From assembly GCF_009689005.1 (NCBI RefSeq), contig NZ_AP021879.1, positions 2,976,001 through 3,040,000 of the forward strand: DNA of 64,000 bases. The letters are read 5' to 3'. The notes beneath the pieces were generated by a model. It did not search any database. It was not told the origin of the DNA and saw only the letters and a program-made list of their open reading frames with translations. This document shows positions 8,403 through 17,189 of the stretch, piece after piece. How positions within the stretch are numbered: the stretch's first letter is position 1; every line of letters begins with the position of its first letter. Source of the DNA: Desulfosarcina ovata subsp. ovata. Lineage in GTDB: Bacteria > Desulfobacterota > Desulfobacteria > Desulfobacterales > Desulfosarcinaceae. Position numbers and translations under genes: made by a program.

Positions 8403-9733
8403 AAAGCCCCCTCGGGCAAATGGCTGGCCAGGGTCCCCAGATCCGCCCGGGCCAGTTCGCGGCCGTCCTTGCCCAGCTCCCGCCAGACCGCCAGGGCGAC
8501 GTGGTCCAGGCCAATGGCCGCATCCTGGTCGGCGGCCAGATAGGCACCCATCAGGGCGGCGTTACGGATGTTGCCGCCGGTGAGGTTGACCGCCCGGCCG
8601 AGGAAACCGCAGTCAAGGTTCGGCTGCCGCGGCGCCCGGGGCGGAAGCAGTTTCTCCCACAGCAGCCCGCGGGCAGCGGCATCGGGCCGGGGAAAATCGA
8701 CCACCACCTGAAAACGGCGGGCAAAGGCCGGGTCGAGATGATTGCGCAGGTTGGTGGTCAGGATCACCGGTCCCTGGTGGGACTCGATGCGCGCCAGCAA
8801 GTGGCTGACCTCCATGTTGGCATAGCGGTCGCGCGCCTCCTTAACGTCGCCGCGCTTGCTGAACAGGCTGTCCGCTTCGTCGAACTGGAGCACCATGGGC
8901 CGGCCGTGGGCCGCGTCGAAGAGGCGGTTGAGGTTTTTTTCGGTTTCGCCGATGTACTTGCTGACCAGTCGCCCCAGATCGACCCGATACAGGGGCCAGC
9001 CAAGCTGGTTGGTGATCACGGCTGCGGCAAAGGTTTTGCCGGTGCCGGAGGGTCCGCAAAACAGCGCCACCGGACCGCCGCAATCCTGGCCGCCCCACTG
9101 TCCGACCACCCGCTCCTTGTGGGTGATCCAGAGCAGGAATTCGCGCAGCATGGCCAGCCGGTCCGGCGGCAGCACCAGGTCGTCCCAGCCGGCCCGGATG
9201 TCCACCGGCACCGCCCCCGGCAAATTGCCGTTTACCGGGGGACGCCCCAAGAGGCGCGCGGTGAGACCGCTGGCCGGACGAAGGGGCTGAAACGGATCGG
9301 CGCCGTCGACATCCACCAGACCGAACCGGCGCAGGGGAGACGATTCGGCCAGGGCCGCATACAGGTCGCCCGCGGCCCCGGCGTCGATATCCAAAAGTTC
9401 CTGCAGCAGCGCGACGGACGGATAGGGCTGCGGGGTTCCGGGCTGCAGGGTCTGAAACAGCCATCCCAGGCGCGGCTCGGCTTCCGGTGCCATCACGCAG
9501 GCCAGCACATCGAGTTCAAGATCGCTCAGCGGCGAGGGGACCGCGCCACACAGCCCCCGCCCGTGCCGCCGATCCTGTTCCAGCCGCCCCTGCAGCGTCC
9601 GCAACCGATCCAACAGATCCGCCGGTGCCGGCCGCCCCCGCCGGGATGCGGCCAACAGGTGGCCGAGCAGCTCCACCCGCTCCCATTCCGGCGTCAGCAG
9701 GCCGGCGGCGATGTCTGCGGACGACGGGTTCAT
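8396..9733 (-). CDS. AAA+ ATPase of the eCIS cluster (Afp15-like)
   Basis: A 445-residue ATPase. The N-terminal 200 residues are a helical eCIS-specific region. The AAA+ core follows: Walker A GPSGTGKTFAA (about residues 230-240), Walker B VLQFDEADSLF, sensor 1 VILTTNLRNHLDPAFARRF (with the arginine finger RR), and a C-terminal lid. Afp15/Pvc15 homologues are required for particle assembly or effector loading but are not part of the mature particle. The start overlaps the DUF4255 gene by four bases, and the end overlaps the small gene that follows by seven. Confidence 0.92.
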   Translation of the reverse strand: MNPSSADIAAGLLTPEWERVELLGHLLAASRRGRPAPADLLDRLRTLQGRLEQDRRHGRGLCGAVPSPLSDLELDVLACVMAPEAEPRLGWLFQTLQPGTPQPYPSVALLQELLDIDAGAAGDLYAALAESSPLRRFGLVDVDGADPFQPLRPASGLTARLLGRPPVNGNLPGAVPVDIRAGWDDLVLPPDRLAMLREFLLWITHKERVVGQWGGQDCGGPVALFCGPSGTGKTFAAAVITNQLGWPLYRVDLGRLVSKYIGETEKNLNRLFDAAHGRPMVLQFDEADSLFSKRGDVKEARDRYANMEVSHLLARIESHQGPVILTTNLRNHLDPAFARRFQVVVDFPRPDAAARGLLWEKLLPPRAPRQPNLDCGFLGRAVNLTGGNIRNAALMGAYLAADQDAAIGLDHVALAVWRELGKDGRELARADLGTLASHLPEGALC

Positions 9734-10761
9734 GGCGCCTCCGCGTAAATGGTGACCAGGATCGGATTGCTGCGAACGACGATCGCCTGGCCGTCGACGG
9801 CACGTTGATAGGTCCGCCGGGCAAACAGGACCGCCTGGCCGGTTTCATGGGCGGCGAAGGGCAGATCGAAAGCGGCCGTCACCGCCCCGTCGACCGCGTC
9901 GGGGTCGATGGTCGTAGTGGTGGCCACGGCGTCGAGGGTCGTGGGCTGCTGTTCCCATCCCTGGGCGCTGGTCCATTTCTCCCAAACCAGCTCCACCGGT
10001 GCGTTCAGCGCGCCGGCCACCCAGATGGAGGGCGTGAAAGCGGCCAGCGCCGGACTGCCGTCCACAAAGGCGAGACTATGGGCGCAGTGGTCGTCGACCA
10101 CCAGGCAGATCGCCGGCGCCCAATCCTCGCGGGACGCATCCACCACCGTGCGATGAACAGCCGGTCCCGCTGCCACGCCGTCGAAAGGCTCGCTGCGCTT
10201 CGCCATATCACCGCGCAATTGCGAGCCGACCGCGCCCACCAGCGGGCTCCCGGGCGTCCGTTCGCGGGGGACCACCGGCGCCAGGGCCATTTCGTAAACC
10301 ACCGACGGTCGATAGCTGACCTCCCCCTGGGTCGACCAGATATGGTTGAGGTCATCGGGATTCAGCGGTTGGAAAATCACCTCCAGGCGGAAGGTTTCGC
10401 CGTCGACGGTGAAGGCCTCGAGCACCGGGGTTTCGTGGAACAGGCGCATCACCTCGCCCAACAGGCGCAGGTCGTTTTCGCCGGCGCTGATCTGATCCTC
10501 GGGAATACCGAAACCGGTCACCAGGCAGTACAGCCGGAGCCACCAGGGCTCACCCGGCAGACTCCCCGGAAAATACCCCGACGGTTCGATGCGGTAAAAG
10601 AAAAGATTGATGCGGTGCTGGGTATCCGACTGGCCGGGTACGGCATCGGCCGGGCTGCCGATCATGACGCGGATCGAATTGGCGCTGGCGTTGAGGCCGT
10701 CGCTGATCACGGTGGCGATTTCACGACAGACCTGGGATAGGGATGAGGTTGGTAGAGCCAT
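9730..10761 (-). CDS. DUF4255/Pvc16-like tail terminator
   Basis: A 343-residue protein with an N-terminal DUF4255 (Pvc16_N) domain: SLSQVCREIATVISDGLNAS, then INLFFYRIEPSGYFPGSLPG and LRLYCLVTGFG. Pvc16/Afp16 proteins cap the tube and sheath and set particle length. Residues 190-343 form a beta-rich C-terminal extension that is longer than in short Afp16 homologues and looks Ig-like. It overlaps the ATPase gene by four bases; its start lies only three bases after the stop of the disordered protein gene. Confidence 0.88.
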   Translation of the reverse strand: MALPTSSLSQVCREIATVISDGLNASANSIRVMIGSPADAVPGQSDTQHRINLFFYRIEPSGYFPGSLPGEPWWLRLYCLVTGFGIPEDQISAGENDLRLLGEVMRLFHETPVLEAFTVDGETFRLEVIFQPLNPDDLNHIWSTQGEVSYRPSVVYEMALAPVVPRERTPGSPLVGAVGSQLRGDMAKRSEPFDGVAAGPAVHRTVVDASREDWAPAICLVVDDHCAHSLAFVDGSPALAAFTPSIWVAGALNAPVELVWEKWTSAQGWEQQPTTLDAVATTTTIDPDAVDGAVTAAFDLPFAAHETGQAVLFARRTYQRAVDGQAIVVRSNPILVTIYAEAP

Positions 10762-10764
10762 GGT

Positions 10765-11880
10765 TTACAGGTTCCGTAAGTAGTTCCGACTGGCGAAATC
10801 GTTCCCTTGCCTGAATTTGGCACGGGCCCCGGTGCCACCATTTTGCGGTGCCAGGACGACCACTTCCACCAGGCCGATGTGGACCGCCGGCTCACCCGCC
10901 TCGTTCCGGGGGCCCGGGGCCGCTGCGGTCACGGCCGGGTCGTCACGGGACGGCGGCGGCGTTTCTATGGCCCGGACCTGGGGACGCGGCCGGTCGGCGG
11001 AAGGAGGCAAGGGCGCCGCAAACCCCTCACGCGCCATCGCCGCGACCGACGTGGCCCGGGCCGAGGATGCATCGGCCTCCAAAACTCCGGGAAGATTCCC
11101 GCCGGTGATATCCGTTATGCCCGCAGCCTCCGGCACCATGTCGGGCATGGGCTGCGGGTTGTCCGGCACCACGGGTTCGCCCCCCGGTTGAAGGACTGCG
11201 GGCAACGGCCGGTCAGTGGATCCGGACAACGGCGGCGCGTCCATCGGCCTTGGGGCTCGAACCGGCGTAACCGCCGGCCCGTCCATAAAAATGGGATCGG
11301 GAGGGGTGGTGGCGCCCGCACGGGTCTGACCCGCTTGCCGGCTCCTATGCGTCGCTTCCACTGACTTTCCACGTTCATGCCGTTCCGAACGTTTCGTTAC
11401 CGGCTCCACACCAAACGCGTCTTCCGAGCGTGAAACAACACCGTCAGTTGACACAAGGCCATGAAGATTCGGGTCTCGATTCATCCAAGGACGAACAGCT
11501 GCATCGCGGCGGTTGTTGAGACCGGTCTGCTTCGGCTTCCCAATAACGGGAGAACTGCATTTACTTCCCGGCGCCTTCGCAAGCTCCGAATCCTCGGTGT
11601 GTTCCGAAGGCGAAGGGCCCACCACCTGGCGGACCTCGGACCCCAGCGGCTGCTGCGCAACGCTGTGCGCAATGCCACGTTGTCCGAGGCCCTCCTCCCA
11701 AAACGGTCGAGGTGGGGCGTGGCTGTGGGACAGACCGTCGCCAGAATCCATCGGCCCGGACGATTCACCCGCTGCGGCCGGCATCCCGGCCGGGGCAACC
11801 GTAATCCGCGGCGCGCTGTCCGAAGCCGCATGTCCCAGCGGTCGCTGGCTCATGCGGATGATGTTGAAAAAAAATCCCAC
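10765..11880 (-). CDS. Disordered Pro/Ala-rich eCIS-cluster protein
   Basis: A 371-residue protein whose first 320 residues are low complexity, rich in Pro, Ala, Gly, Arg and charged residues, without predicted domains. The last 55 residues are ordered and contain VHIGLVEVVVLAP and the end FASRNYLRNL, a short beta-type motif I associate with a conserved eCIS-cluster protein of unknown role. The start is probably GTG at 11880 (GAGGTG eleven bases upstream); the first ATG is at 11853. The order before the terminator gene and the variable disordered body with conserved tail suggest a scaffold or particle-attached linker, but this is inference. Confidence 0.6.
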   Translation of the reverse strand: MGFFFNIIRMSQRPLGHAASDSAPRITVAPAGMPAAAGESSGPMDSGDGLSHSHAPPRPFWEEGLGQRGIAHSVAQQPLGSEVRQVVGPSPSEHTEDSELAKAPGSKCSSPVIGKPKQTGLNNRRDAAVRPWMNRDPNLHGLVSTDGVVSRSEDAFGVEPVTKRSERHERGKSVEATHRSRQAGQTRAGATTPPDPIFMDGPAVTPVRAPRPMDAPPLSGSTDRPLPAVLQPGGEPVVPDNPQPMPDMVPEAAGITDITGGNLPGVLEADASSARATSVAAMAREGFAAPLPPSADRPRPQVRAIETPPPSRDDPAVTAAAPGPRNEAGEPAVHIGLVEVVVLAPQNGGTGARAKFRQGNDFASRNYLRNL

Positions 11881-11941
11881 CGCCTGAACACCTCGTTTAA
11901 ATTAATGAACTCGCAAAACGTCTCATCTTCTGGCGTATTGA

Positions 11942-12766
11942 TTAAACGGCCATGCCCCGCGCCCGGTCGATCAACTCGAGATAGCGCAGACGGCGCTGCC
12001 GGGGCAGGGACAAGATTTCCGCCTCGCTCCAGTGATACGTGGAGGCGATCCGATGGATATCCACGTTCACATCGCGCAGCAGCCGCTTCAGATGGAAAAG
12101 CGGATCGATATCGATGACATTGACCCGGCCGCAACCCGTGCAAGTCGCCTGCACCTGGCCGGTCACCTCGGGAGCCTGGGCTTCCATGGCCGCCTCGATG
12201 CAGTCGATTTCCGCAGCCGTCAACCCATCCACCAGATCGGCCGCATCCGCTGCCTGGGCGTCGGTGTCTTCCCGCACCAGGCAGCGCTGCAGCAAGGTCG
12301 CGACCGCCGTGTCGTCAGGGGCGAACCGAGCCAGGATTTTCTGGTCGGCCCCGTTGGGCGTGCGCCAGCGGTATGCCCCGGAGGCAAGGTCCGTTTCACA
12401 AAACGGATAGGTCGGCCCGGCGGGTTTGACCGGCAGGGCCGAAAACCGCAGCGGGAAGTCGAACCGCTGGCCGCAGGCCGTGCATTCGACCGTGAACCAG
12501 ACCTCGTCCTCGCCCAGCCGTCCGGCCAGACAAACGGATAGAAACTGCCGGTCGCCGACGCAAAGCGCATCGACCCATGGTGTCTCCGGGGCCAGGTCGC
12601 CGATATGCGCCAAGGCAGCCTGCAAGATCATGGTGGTCGCCTCGGGCAGGGTTTCGGCGGTCTGCAAGGCCTCGCTGACGGCCAGCTCAACCGCCCCGGT
12701 CAGCGGCCGGAAACCGACCTCACGGTGCCGTCGGCCGTCATGCCACAATCCACCCGGCAGGCGCAT
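11942..12766 (-). CDS. eCIS tail assembly-type protein with split zinc ribbon
   Basis: A 274-residue protein. Two CxxC pairs are present: CTACGQRF in the first half and CTGCGRVN in the second, about 85 residues apart, which together could bind one zinc. The C-terminus (PLFHLKRLLRDVNVDIHRIA, then STYHWSEAEILSLPRQRRLR YLELI) has the H-W-S/E-E-I-L-x-L-P pattern seen in phage tail assembly chaperones and T4 gp51/gp26-like baseplate hub proteins. The ATG lies on the stop of the tube gene. I infer a role in baseplate or hub assembly. There are no membrane segments. Confidence 0.65.
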   Translation of the reverse strand: MRLPGGLWHDGRRHREVGFRPLTGAVELAVSEALQTAETLPEATTMILQAALAHIGDLAPETPWVDALCVGDRQFLSVCLAGRLGEDEVWFTVECTACGQRFDFPLRFSALPVKPAGPTYPFCETDLASGAYRWRTPNGADQKILARFAPDDTAVATLLQRCLVREDTDAQAADAADLVDGLTAAEIDCIEAAMEAQAPEVTGQVQATCTGCGRVNVIDIDPLFHLKRLLRDVNVDIHRIASTYHWSEAEILSLPRQRRLRYLELIDRARGMAV

Positions 12767-13275
12767 CAGGATTCCGTCGGTTCCGAAACGCTGGTATCCC
12801 TCTGCCAGCCTTCGTGCTGCAGGGTGACGGTCTGAATCCCCACGGTATTCATGCTGCCCGCATCCAGATCCGGCACGGCCTGATAATCGGATACCCAGGC
12901 CCGGTAAAGCTTGTAGGCAATCGCCACCTGCCCCTGCAGGTTCAGCACATTGATAATGACATCCTTGCGGAAATTCTTCAGCGACATGCCGCCGTCGCCC
13001 TCGATGTTGTTCACCAGGTTGGCCCAGGTTTCGAAAACCGGATCGTGGGTCAGGCCCTGCTCGAGGGTGACCGGCTCGTAACTGGTGCCGCCGGGCATGA
13101 TCCGCTCATGGGAGGGATCGTTGGAGGCGCGCCACTTGACCGGTTCGGTCTTCTTCTTGAGCGCGCTCATCTTCTTGAGCCCGGCCACCACCTGGCCATC
13201 GATGACCACCTGGAATTTGAAGGTCCGATAGGGATCATGACGATGGGTGTTGACGGGAAAAAGGGGAGCAGCCAT
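12766..13275 (-). CDS. eCIS inner tube protein (gp19/Hcp-like)
   Basis: A 169-residue tube protein. It begins with the family pattern HRHDPYRTFKFQVVIDGQVV, GLKKMSALKKKTEPVKWRAS and continues PGGTSYEPVTLEQGLTHDP, which is characteristic of Afp1/Afp5 and T4 gp19-type tube subunits. The protein stacks as hexameric rings inside the sheath. Only this one full-length tube gene is present, whereas Afp/PVC clusters have two or more. It lies twelve bases after the sheath gene. Confidence 0.93.
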   Translation of the reverse strand: MAAPLFPVNTHRHDPYRTFKFQVVIDGQVVAGLKKMSALKKKTEPVKWRASNDPSHERIMPGGTSYEPVTLEQGLTHDPVFETWANLVNNIEGDGGMSLKNFRKDVIINVLNLQGQVAIAYKLYRAWVSDYQAVPDLDAGSMNTVGIQTVTLQHEGWQRDTSVSEPTES

Positions 13276-13287
13276 CCGTAGCCTCCT

Positions 13288-15207
13288 TTATTGTTGGGCA
13301 ACCTTTTGCTGGATTCTGACAATGACGAATTCGGCCGGCTTGAGCGGGGCGAAGCCGACGATCACGATCACCTGGCCGCGGTCGATATCGCCCTGGGTCA
13401 TGGTGTCGCCCAGGCCGCAGCGCACGAAATAGGCATCGGACGCTTTTTCTCCCTGGAAAGCACCCGCCCGGAAGAGGCCGTCCATGAACGAACCGATGTT
13501 GCCTCGAAGGGAGGCCCACAGGTTATGGTTGTTCGGTTCGAATACCGCCCACTGGATCCCGTTGAAAATGCTCTGCTCGATCATGATGGCGGTGCGCCGG
13601 ACCGGCACGTAGCGCCATTCAGGCTCGGCCTTGGTCGCCAGGGTGCGCGTCCCCCAGATGACCGGTCCGTATCCGGGCATGCGCCGCAGGCAGTTGATAC
13701 CAAGCGGATTGAGGCTGTCCTGTTCACTATCCTCGACCACATACTGCAGACCGGCGACACCCAAAAGGGAGGTTTCCACGCCGGCCGGAGCTTTCCAGAC
13801 GCCGCGCCGGCCGTCGGTCTTGGCCCACATGCCGGCGGCGAACGCGCTCGGCCCGACCAAAAGGGTGGTCGGCACGCCGGGATTGGTTTCGGCGTTGTAG
13901 AAGGGATTGGCCACCTTGGCCCAGGGGTAGTAGACCACGGCGTACGTCTTGGGTTTGAAGCCGAGGTCGGTGACGCTTTTTTCGGTGGTGAATTCGGTGC
14001 CTGCCGGCGGATCGATGATGACCATGCGGCTTTTCATCTTCTCCGCATGGGCCACGGCGGCATCGATGATGGCCTGCTCGCCGACGGTGTTCCAGGTCTG
14101 GTCCGGCAGGCAGAGGATGCTGATGTCGCGATATTTTTCGAATGCGCTGAACACCGCATCATAAGCGGCCTTGTCGGGCAGGCTGCCGTCCGAGCCGCCG
14201 CTCAGGGAGACTTCATCCGCCGCGCCGGACAAAAGTAGGTTCAACGAGGCCTGCCCGGTCAGCTCGGTGCCGTCGTTGGCCACGCCGAGCAAAAGATCGA
14301 TGGACGCATCGGTACCGTCGCCGGGTCCGGTCACCACCACCGCCGAGGCCGGCAGCCGGGTACCGGAGGTCAACACCAGCTGACTGCCCACCGCCTGGCA
14401 GGTAAAATTCTCGACCGCCGGGTTGGCCACCACACTGCCGACAACCTGCGTCTGAATCATTGCCGCGACGTCGGCCAGGGTGTTGGTGCCATCAAACGCG
14501 TCGGCCGCGAAGGCGACGGGCCGGGCCGTAGCGTCCACACTGACCGTCATGGTCTTGTCGTTCAGCACGCTGAAATCGCTGACGGCACCAAGATCCTGGC
14601 TGCTGCTGGTCCCGAGCAGGTAAGTGGTGACATTCTGGACCTCCACCTGCACCCACTCCGACGCATCGTTGACCTTGCTCTCGATGAAATCGGCGGCGTC
14701 CGCATCCGCCACGGTCAGGTCGGTAAAGCGTTCGAGTTCCTTGAATTCGCCTTCATCGTCCAGGGATCCGATTCTCAAAGTAAAATAGGTCGTGCTGTCC
14801 GCTTTGGGTGCGAAACGCAGCTCCAGCGCATCGCCCCACTCTCCCGGGTTGGCGGCGACAAACCGAATGATCTGGCTGTTGTCGTCGGGATTGAGCAAAA
14901 ACCCCTCGGCCGTGTCGGCGCTGTCCTCCTGGGCCACGCGCACGATATAGGCCGCGGTGCCCCCATTGAGAAAGAAGTTGTACACGGCAAACCCCATGGG
15001 ATCGCCCTGAGCGGACTTTCCGGTGTCGCGCAGGCCGCCGAACTGCTCATCGTAAGTATCCCATTTGTAAATCAGGGTGGGCTGGGCCATGGGCCCTTTG
15101 GTGGCGTACCCGACGAAGGCGGCCGTCGATGTCCCGACCCCCTCGATCGGCTTGGCGCCGCTGGGAATTTCCTCAACATAAACTCCCGGGTGTAAATAAC
15201 TGGGCAT
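13288..15207 (-). CDS. Contractile tail sheath protein (Afp2-4-like)
   Basis: A 639-residue sheath subunit. The N-terminus YLHPGVYVEEIPSGAKPIEG VGTSTAAFVGYA is the hallmark of phage and eCIS tail sheaths. The C-terminal sheath core has RMPGYGPVIWGTRTL, EPEWRYVPVRRTAIMIEQSI and FEPNNHNLWASLRGNIGSFM, and the last strand ends KPAEFVIVRIQQK, which handshakes with neighbouring subunits. An insertion of about 200 residues in the middle (beta-rich, residues 170-330) is probably surface exposed. It is the only sheath gene here, unlike the three of Afp. Confidence 0.95.
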   Translation of the reverse strand: MPSYLHPGVYVEEIPSGAKPIEGVGTSTAAFVGYATKGPMAQPTLIYKWDTYDEQFGGLRDTGKSAQGDPMGFAVYNFFLNGGTAAYIVRVAQEDSADTAEGFLLNPDDNSQIIRFVAANPGEWGDALELRFAPKADSTTYFTLRIGSLDDEGEFKELERFTDLTVADADAADFIESKVNDASEWVQVEVQNVTTYLLGTSSSQDLGAVSDFSVLNDKTMTVSVDATARPVAFAADAFDGTNTLADVAAMIQTQVVGSVVANPAVENFTCQAVGSQLVLTSGTRLPASAVVVTGPGDGTDASIDLLLGVANDGTELTGQASLNLLLSGAADEVSLSGGSDGSLPDKAAYDAVFSAFEKYRDISILCLPDQTWNTVGEQAIIDAAVAHAEKMKSRMVIIDPPAGTEFTTEKSVTDLGFKPKTYAVVYYPWAKVANPFYNAETNPGVPTTLLVGPSAFAAGMWAKTDGRRGVWKAPAGVETSLLGVAGLQYVVEDSEQDSLNPLGINCLRRMPGYGPVIWGTRTLATKAEPEWRYVPVRRTAIMIEQSIFNGIQWAVFEPNNHNLWASLRGNIGSFMDGLFRAGAFQGEKASDAYFVRCGLGDTMTQGDIDRGQVIVIVGFAPLKPAEFVIVRIQQKVAQQ

Positions 15208-15309
15208 AACGTTCTCCTTTCAGTCAAAAAGAGAATAGGGTTTTCGGCCGGGCCCAAGCGAACCCGCGCGTGTAGGCTTGCATTATGGGTCATCTCAATT
15301 GGCGGTTAA

Positions 15310-15570
15310 TCACTCAGCGTCAATAATACTTCCGAATTTAGCATCATACCGCCCAATCGCATCCTGCAGGATCTTCAGCAGGACCTTGGCATAGGCCGGA
15401 CTGGTCACGACCCGAGAATGGATCGATTCCCGCTGGGGGTCATCCGCATAGGATTGCCCGAAATCAATAACGAATTCATAGGCGTTGTGACCCACTTTGA
15501 AAAAGTTGGCGTAACGTCCTTCCGGATGGCCCTTGCCATCCGTCTCTCGGTGAGAAGAAGTCCACAGCAT
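15310..15570 (-). CDS. DUF3467 domain protein, first gene of the eCIS operon
   Basis: An 86-residue protein of the DUF3467 family, with GRYANFFKVGHNAYEFVIDF, GQSYADDP and the end VVTSPAYAKVLLKILQDAIG RYDAKFG. The family is common beside contractile systems and its role is unknown. I place the start at ATG 15570, because GAGGA lies a few bases upstream and a sigma-54 promoter sits at 15613-15629. An in-frame start at 15642 would put the promoter inside the gene. About 100 bases separate it from the sheath gene, with no promoter that I can see. Confidence 0.8.
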   Translation of the reverse strand: MLWTSSHRETDGKGHPEGRYANFFKVGHNAYEFVIDFGQSYADDPQRESIHSRVVTSPAYAKVLLKILQDAIGRYDAKFGSIIDAE

Positions 15571-15612
15571 AAATTCCTCGGCGATTAATGGGTCGGCTGG
15601 ACGCAAATTACT

Positions 15613-15629
15613 TTGCAAAGGAAATGCCG
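15613..15629 (-). promoter_or_regulatory. Sigma-54 promoter of the eCIS operon
   Basis: On the minus strand the sequence reads CGGCATTTCCTTTGCAA, a match to the -24/-12 consensus (TGGCAC-N5-TTGCA) with GG (15628-15627) and GC (15616-15615) exactly ten bases apart. The predicted start site is near 15603, leaving a leader of about 33 bases with GAGGA before the ATG at 15570. The nearest gene upstream encodes a sigma-54 activator. Prediction from consensus only. Confidence 0.75.
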
Positions 15630-15736
15630 CTTCAAGAGTCATCCGCCGGAAAAAAAAATCGCTTTTGTATCAAGCAGTTGAATACTGGTAGGGAGCAAAT
15701 CCCCATATTTTTCTGCCGGTATCGACAGCGGATGGA

Positions 15737-15838
15737 TGTTACAGTCAACCCCTTCTGCTCACCCTCGTGGCACCCCCTGCCCCGCGCCACCCGGCTTCCA
15801 CCGTGGCCTGTTACACCGTCGGGTGACAAAGTTACACA
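15737..15838. promoter_or_regulatory. Candidate enhancer repeats upstream of the sigma-54 promoter
   Basis: TGTTACA occurs at 15737-15743, TGTTACACC at 15809-15817 and AGTTACACA at 15830-15838, with GGGTGACA between the last two partly forming an inverted repeat. They lie about 110-210 bases upstream of the -24 element, the normal distance for activator sites. A related dyad, TTACA-CTT-TGTAA, occurs upstream of the activator gene (near 17402-17414). Tentative. Confidence 0.35.
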
Positions 15839-15842
15839 ATTC

Positions 15843-17189
15843 TCAAGGATGGCGGCGTTCTTCCACAATGCGGTGCTTGGCCATTTTACGGTACAGGGTC
15901 ATTCGCGACCAGTTGAGCTTTCTGGCCGCCGTGCTTTTGTTCCAGTTGGTTTCCATGAGAGCGGAAAGTATCGCGGCGCGCTCGTTCTCCGGCATGTGGC
16001 GGCTATCTTCCAGGCAGCGTTGGAATTGTACCGGCAGATCGGCGAAATGGATGGTGTCCGCGGGCATGTTGATATAGGTCGCCTCCAAAAGGTTCATCAG
16101 CTCACGGACGTTTCCCGGCCAACTGTGTTGACCGAGGGCATCCATGGCGGCGGTGGACAACCCCTTGACCCTGCGTCCGAACTTGAGATTCAGACAGTCA
16201 ATGGCATGTGCCACCAAAGATGGCAGGTCTTCGGGGTGGTCCCGCAGGCTGGGCATGTGCACCCGCGCCACGTTGAGTCGATAGAACAGATCTTCACGGA
16301 AAACACCCTCGGCGATCAGTGTCTCCGGATCCCGGTTGGTGGCGGCCACCAGACGGAAATCCAGCGGCCGGGGATCGCCGCCGCCGAGCGGGGAGATCGC
16401 CTTCTCCTCGATGACCCGCAAGATTTTCGCCTGGGCCAAGGAGGTCATATCCCCGATTTCATCGAGAAACACCGTGCCGCCCCGGGCCTGCTCGAAACGT
16501 CCCCGGGTTGGGGTTACCGCACCGGTAAAGGCTCCTTTTTCGTAGCCGAACAATTCACTCTCCACCAGACTGTCCGGTAGCGCGGCACAGTTGACGCTGA
16601 CCATGGGCTGGCGGGTACGGGTGCTCTTCGTGTGGATGATGCCGGCGGCCAGTTCTTTACCGGTGCCGGTTTCCCCGGTGATCAGCACGGTACTGTCAAC
16701 AATCGCAATCCGTTCCAAAAGACCGTTTATTTCTTCCATGATCCGGCTTTCGCCAACCAACTTTCCGGGAAAATATCCTTTGGATGCGTCTTTTGATAAT
16801 GTGCCTTTTGATAAGTTCTCGTTATCCGATCCCAGTTTTTGTTCAATCTGCGCCAACAGGGCCTTGGCTCGGAGCGGATACTTGAAATAGTCATCAACCC
16901 CGGCTTTCAGGGCGCCGATGGCCAGTGACTCGCTACTCTCCCGGGCAACCAGGAACACCGGTGTGGTCGGGAAACGACGCTTGATGTGGCTCACGGATGC
17001 CAACACCCGTGAATTCGCTGCCGTTCCGCTATACACAAGGACCAGCCCCGGCTGATGACGGTCCATGGCGGCAACGACGGATTCTCCCGGTGTCGTGTGC
17101 ACCCAGGTGAGGTTACGGGATAACGACGGGTCGGCCATAAAATCCGAAGGACGACCGTCGCAAGCAACGATCAGAACAGATGGATGCAT
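15843..17189 (-). CDS. Sigma-54-dependent activator with degenerate receiver domain
   Basis: A 448-residue NtrC-type activator. Residues 1-120 are receiver-like, but the phosphoacceptor region reads GLVLVYSGTAAN, with Tyr/Ser where Asp is expected; the acidic D11 and the conserved Lys (DDYFKYPL) remain. The AAA+ domain has Walker A GETGTGKE, the sigma-54 contact loop GAFTGA and Walker B GGTVFLDEIGDM. A Fis-type helix-turn-helix closes the protein (NWNKSTAARKLNWSRMTLYR). I chose ATG 17189, which has AGGGGG upstream, over a start at 17258. It lies immediately upstream of, and in the same direction as, the eCIS operon with its sigma-54 promoter, so it is the likely activator. Because it cannot be phosphorylated in the usual way, control is probably by level or by a protein partner. 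Confidence 0.9.
   Translation of the reverse strand: MHPSVLIVACDGRPSDFMADPSLSRNLTWVHTTPGESVVAAMDRHQPGLVLVYSGTAANSRVLASVSHIKRRFPTTPVFLVARESSESLAIGALKAGVDDYFKYPLRAKALLAQIEQKLGSDNENLSKGTLSKDASKGYFPGKLVGESRIMEEINGLLERIAIVDSTVLITGETGTGKELAAGIIHTKSTRTRQPMVSVNCAALPDSLVESELFGYEKGAFTGAVTPTRGRFEQARGGTVFLDEIGDMTSLAQAKILRVIEEKAISPLGGGDPRPLDFRLVAATNRDPETLIAEGVFREDLFYRLNVARVHMPSLRDHPEDLPSLVAHAIDCLNLKFGRRVKGLSTAAMDALGQHSWPGNVRELMNLLEATYINMPADTIHFADLPVQFQRCLEDSRHMPENERAAILSALMETNWNKSTAARKLNWSRMTLYRKMAKHRIVEERRHP

Noticed and set aside
15571..15642. A 24-residue N-terminal extension of the DUF3467 protein
   Set aside because: It covers the sigma-54 promoter and has no ribosome-binding site; DUF3467 homology starts after 15570.
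15766..15785. TGGCACCCCCTGCC on the plus strand as a sigma-54 promoter
   Set aside because: The GC is at the wrong distance from GG, and no plus-strand gene follows.
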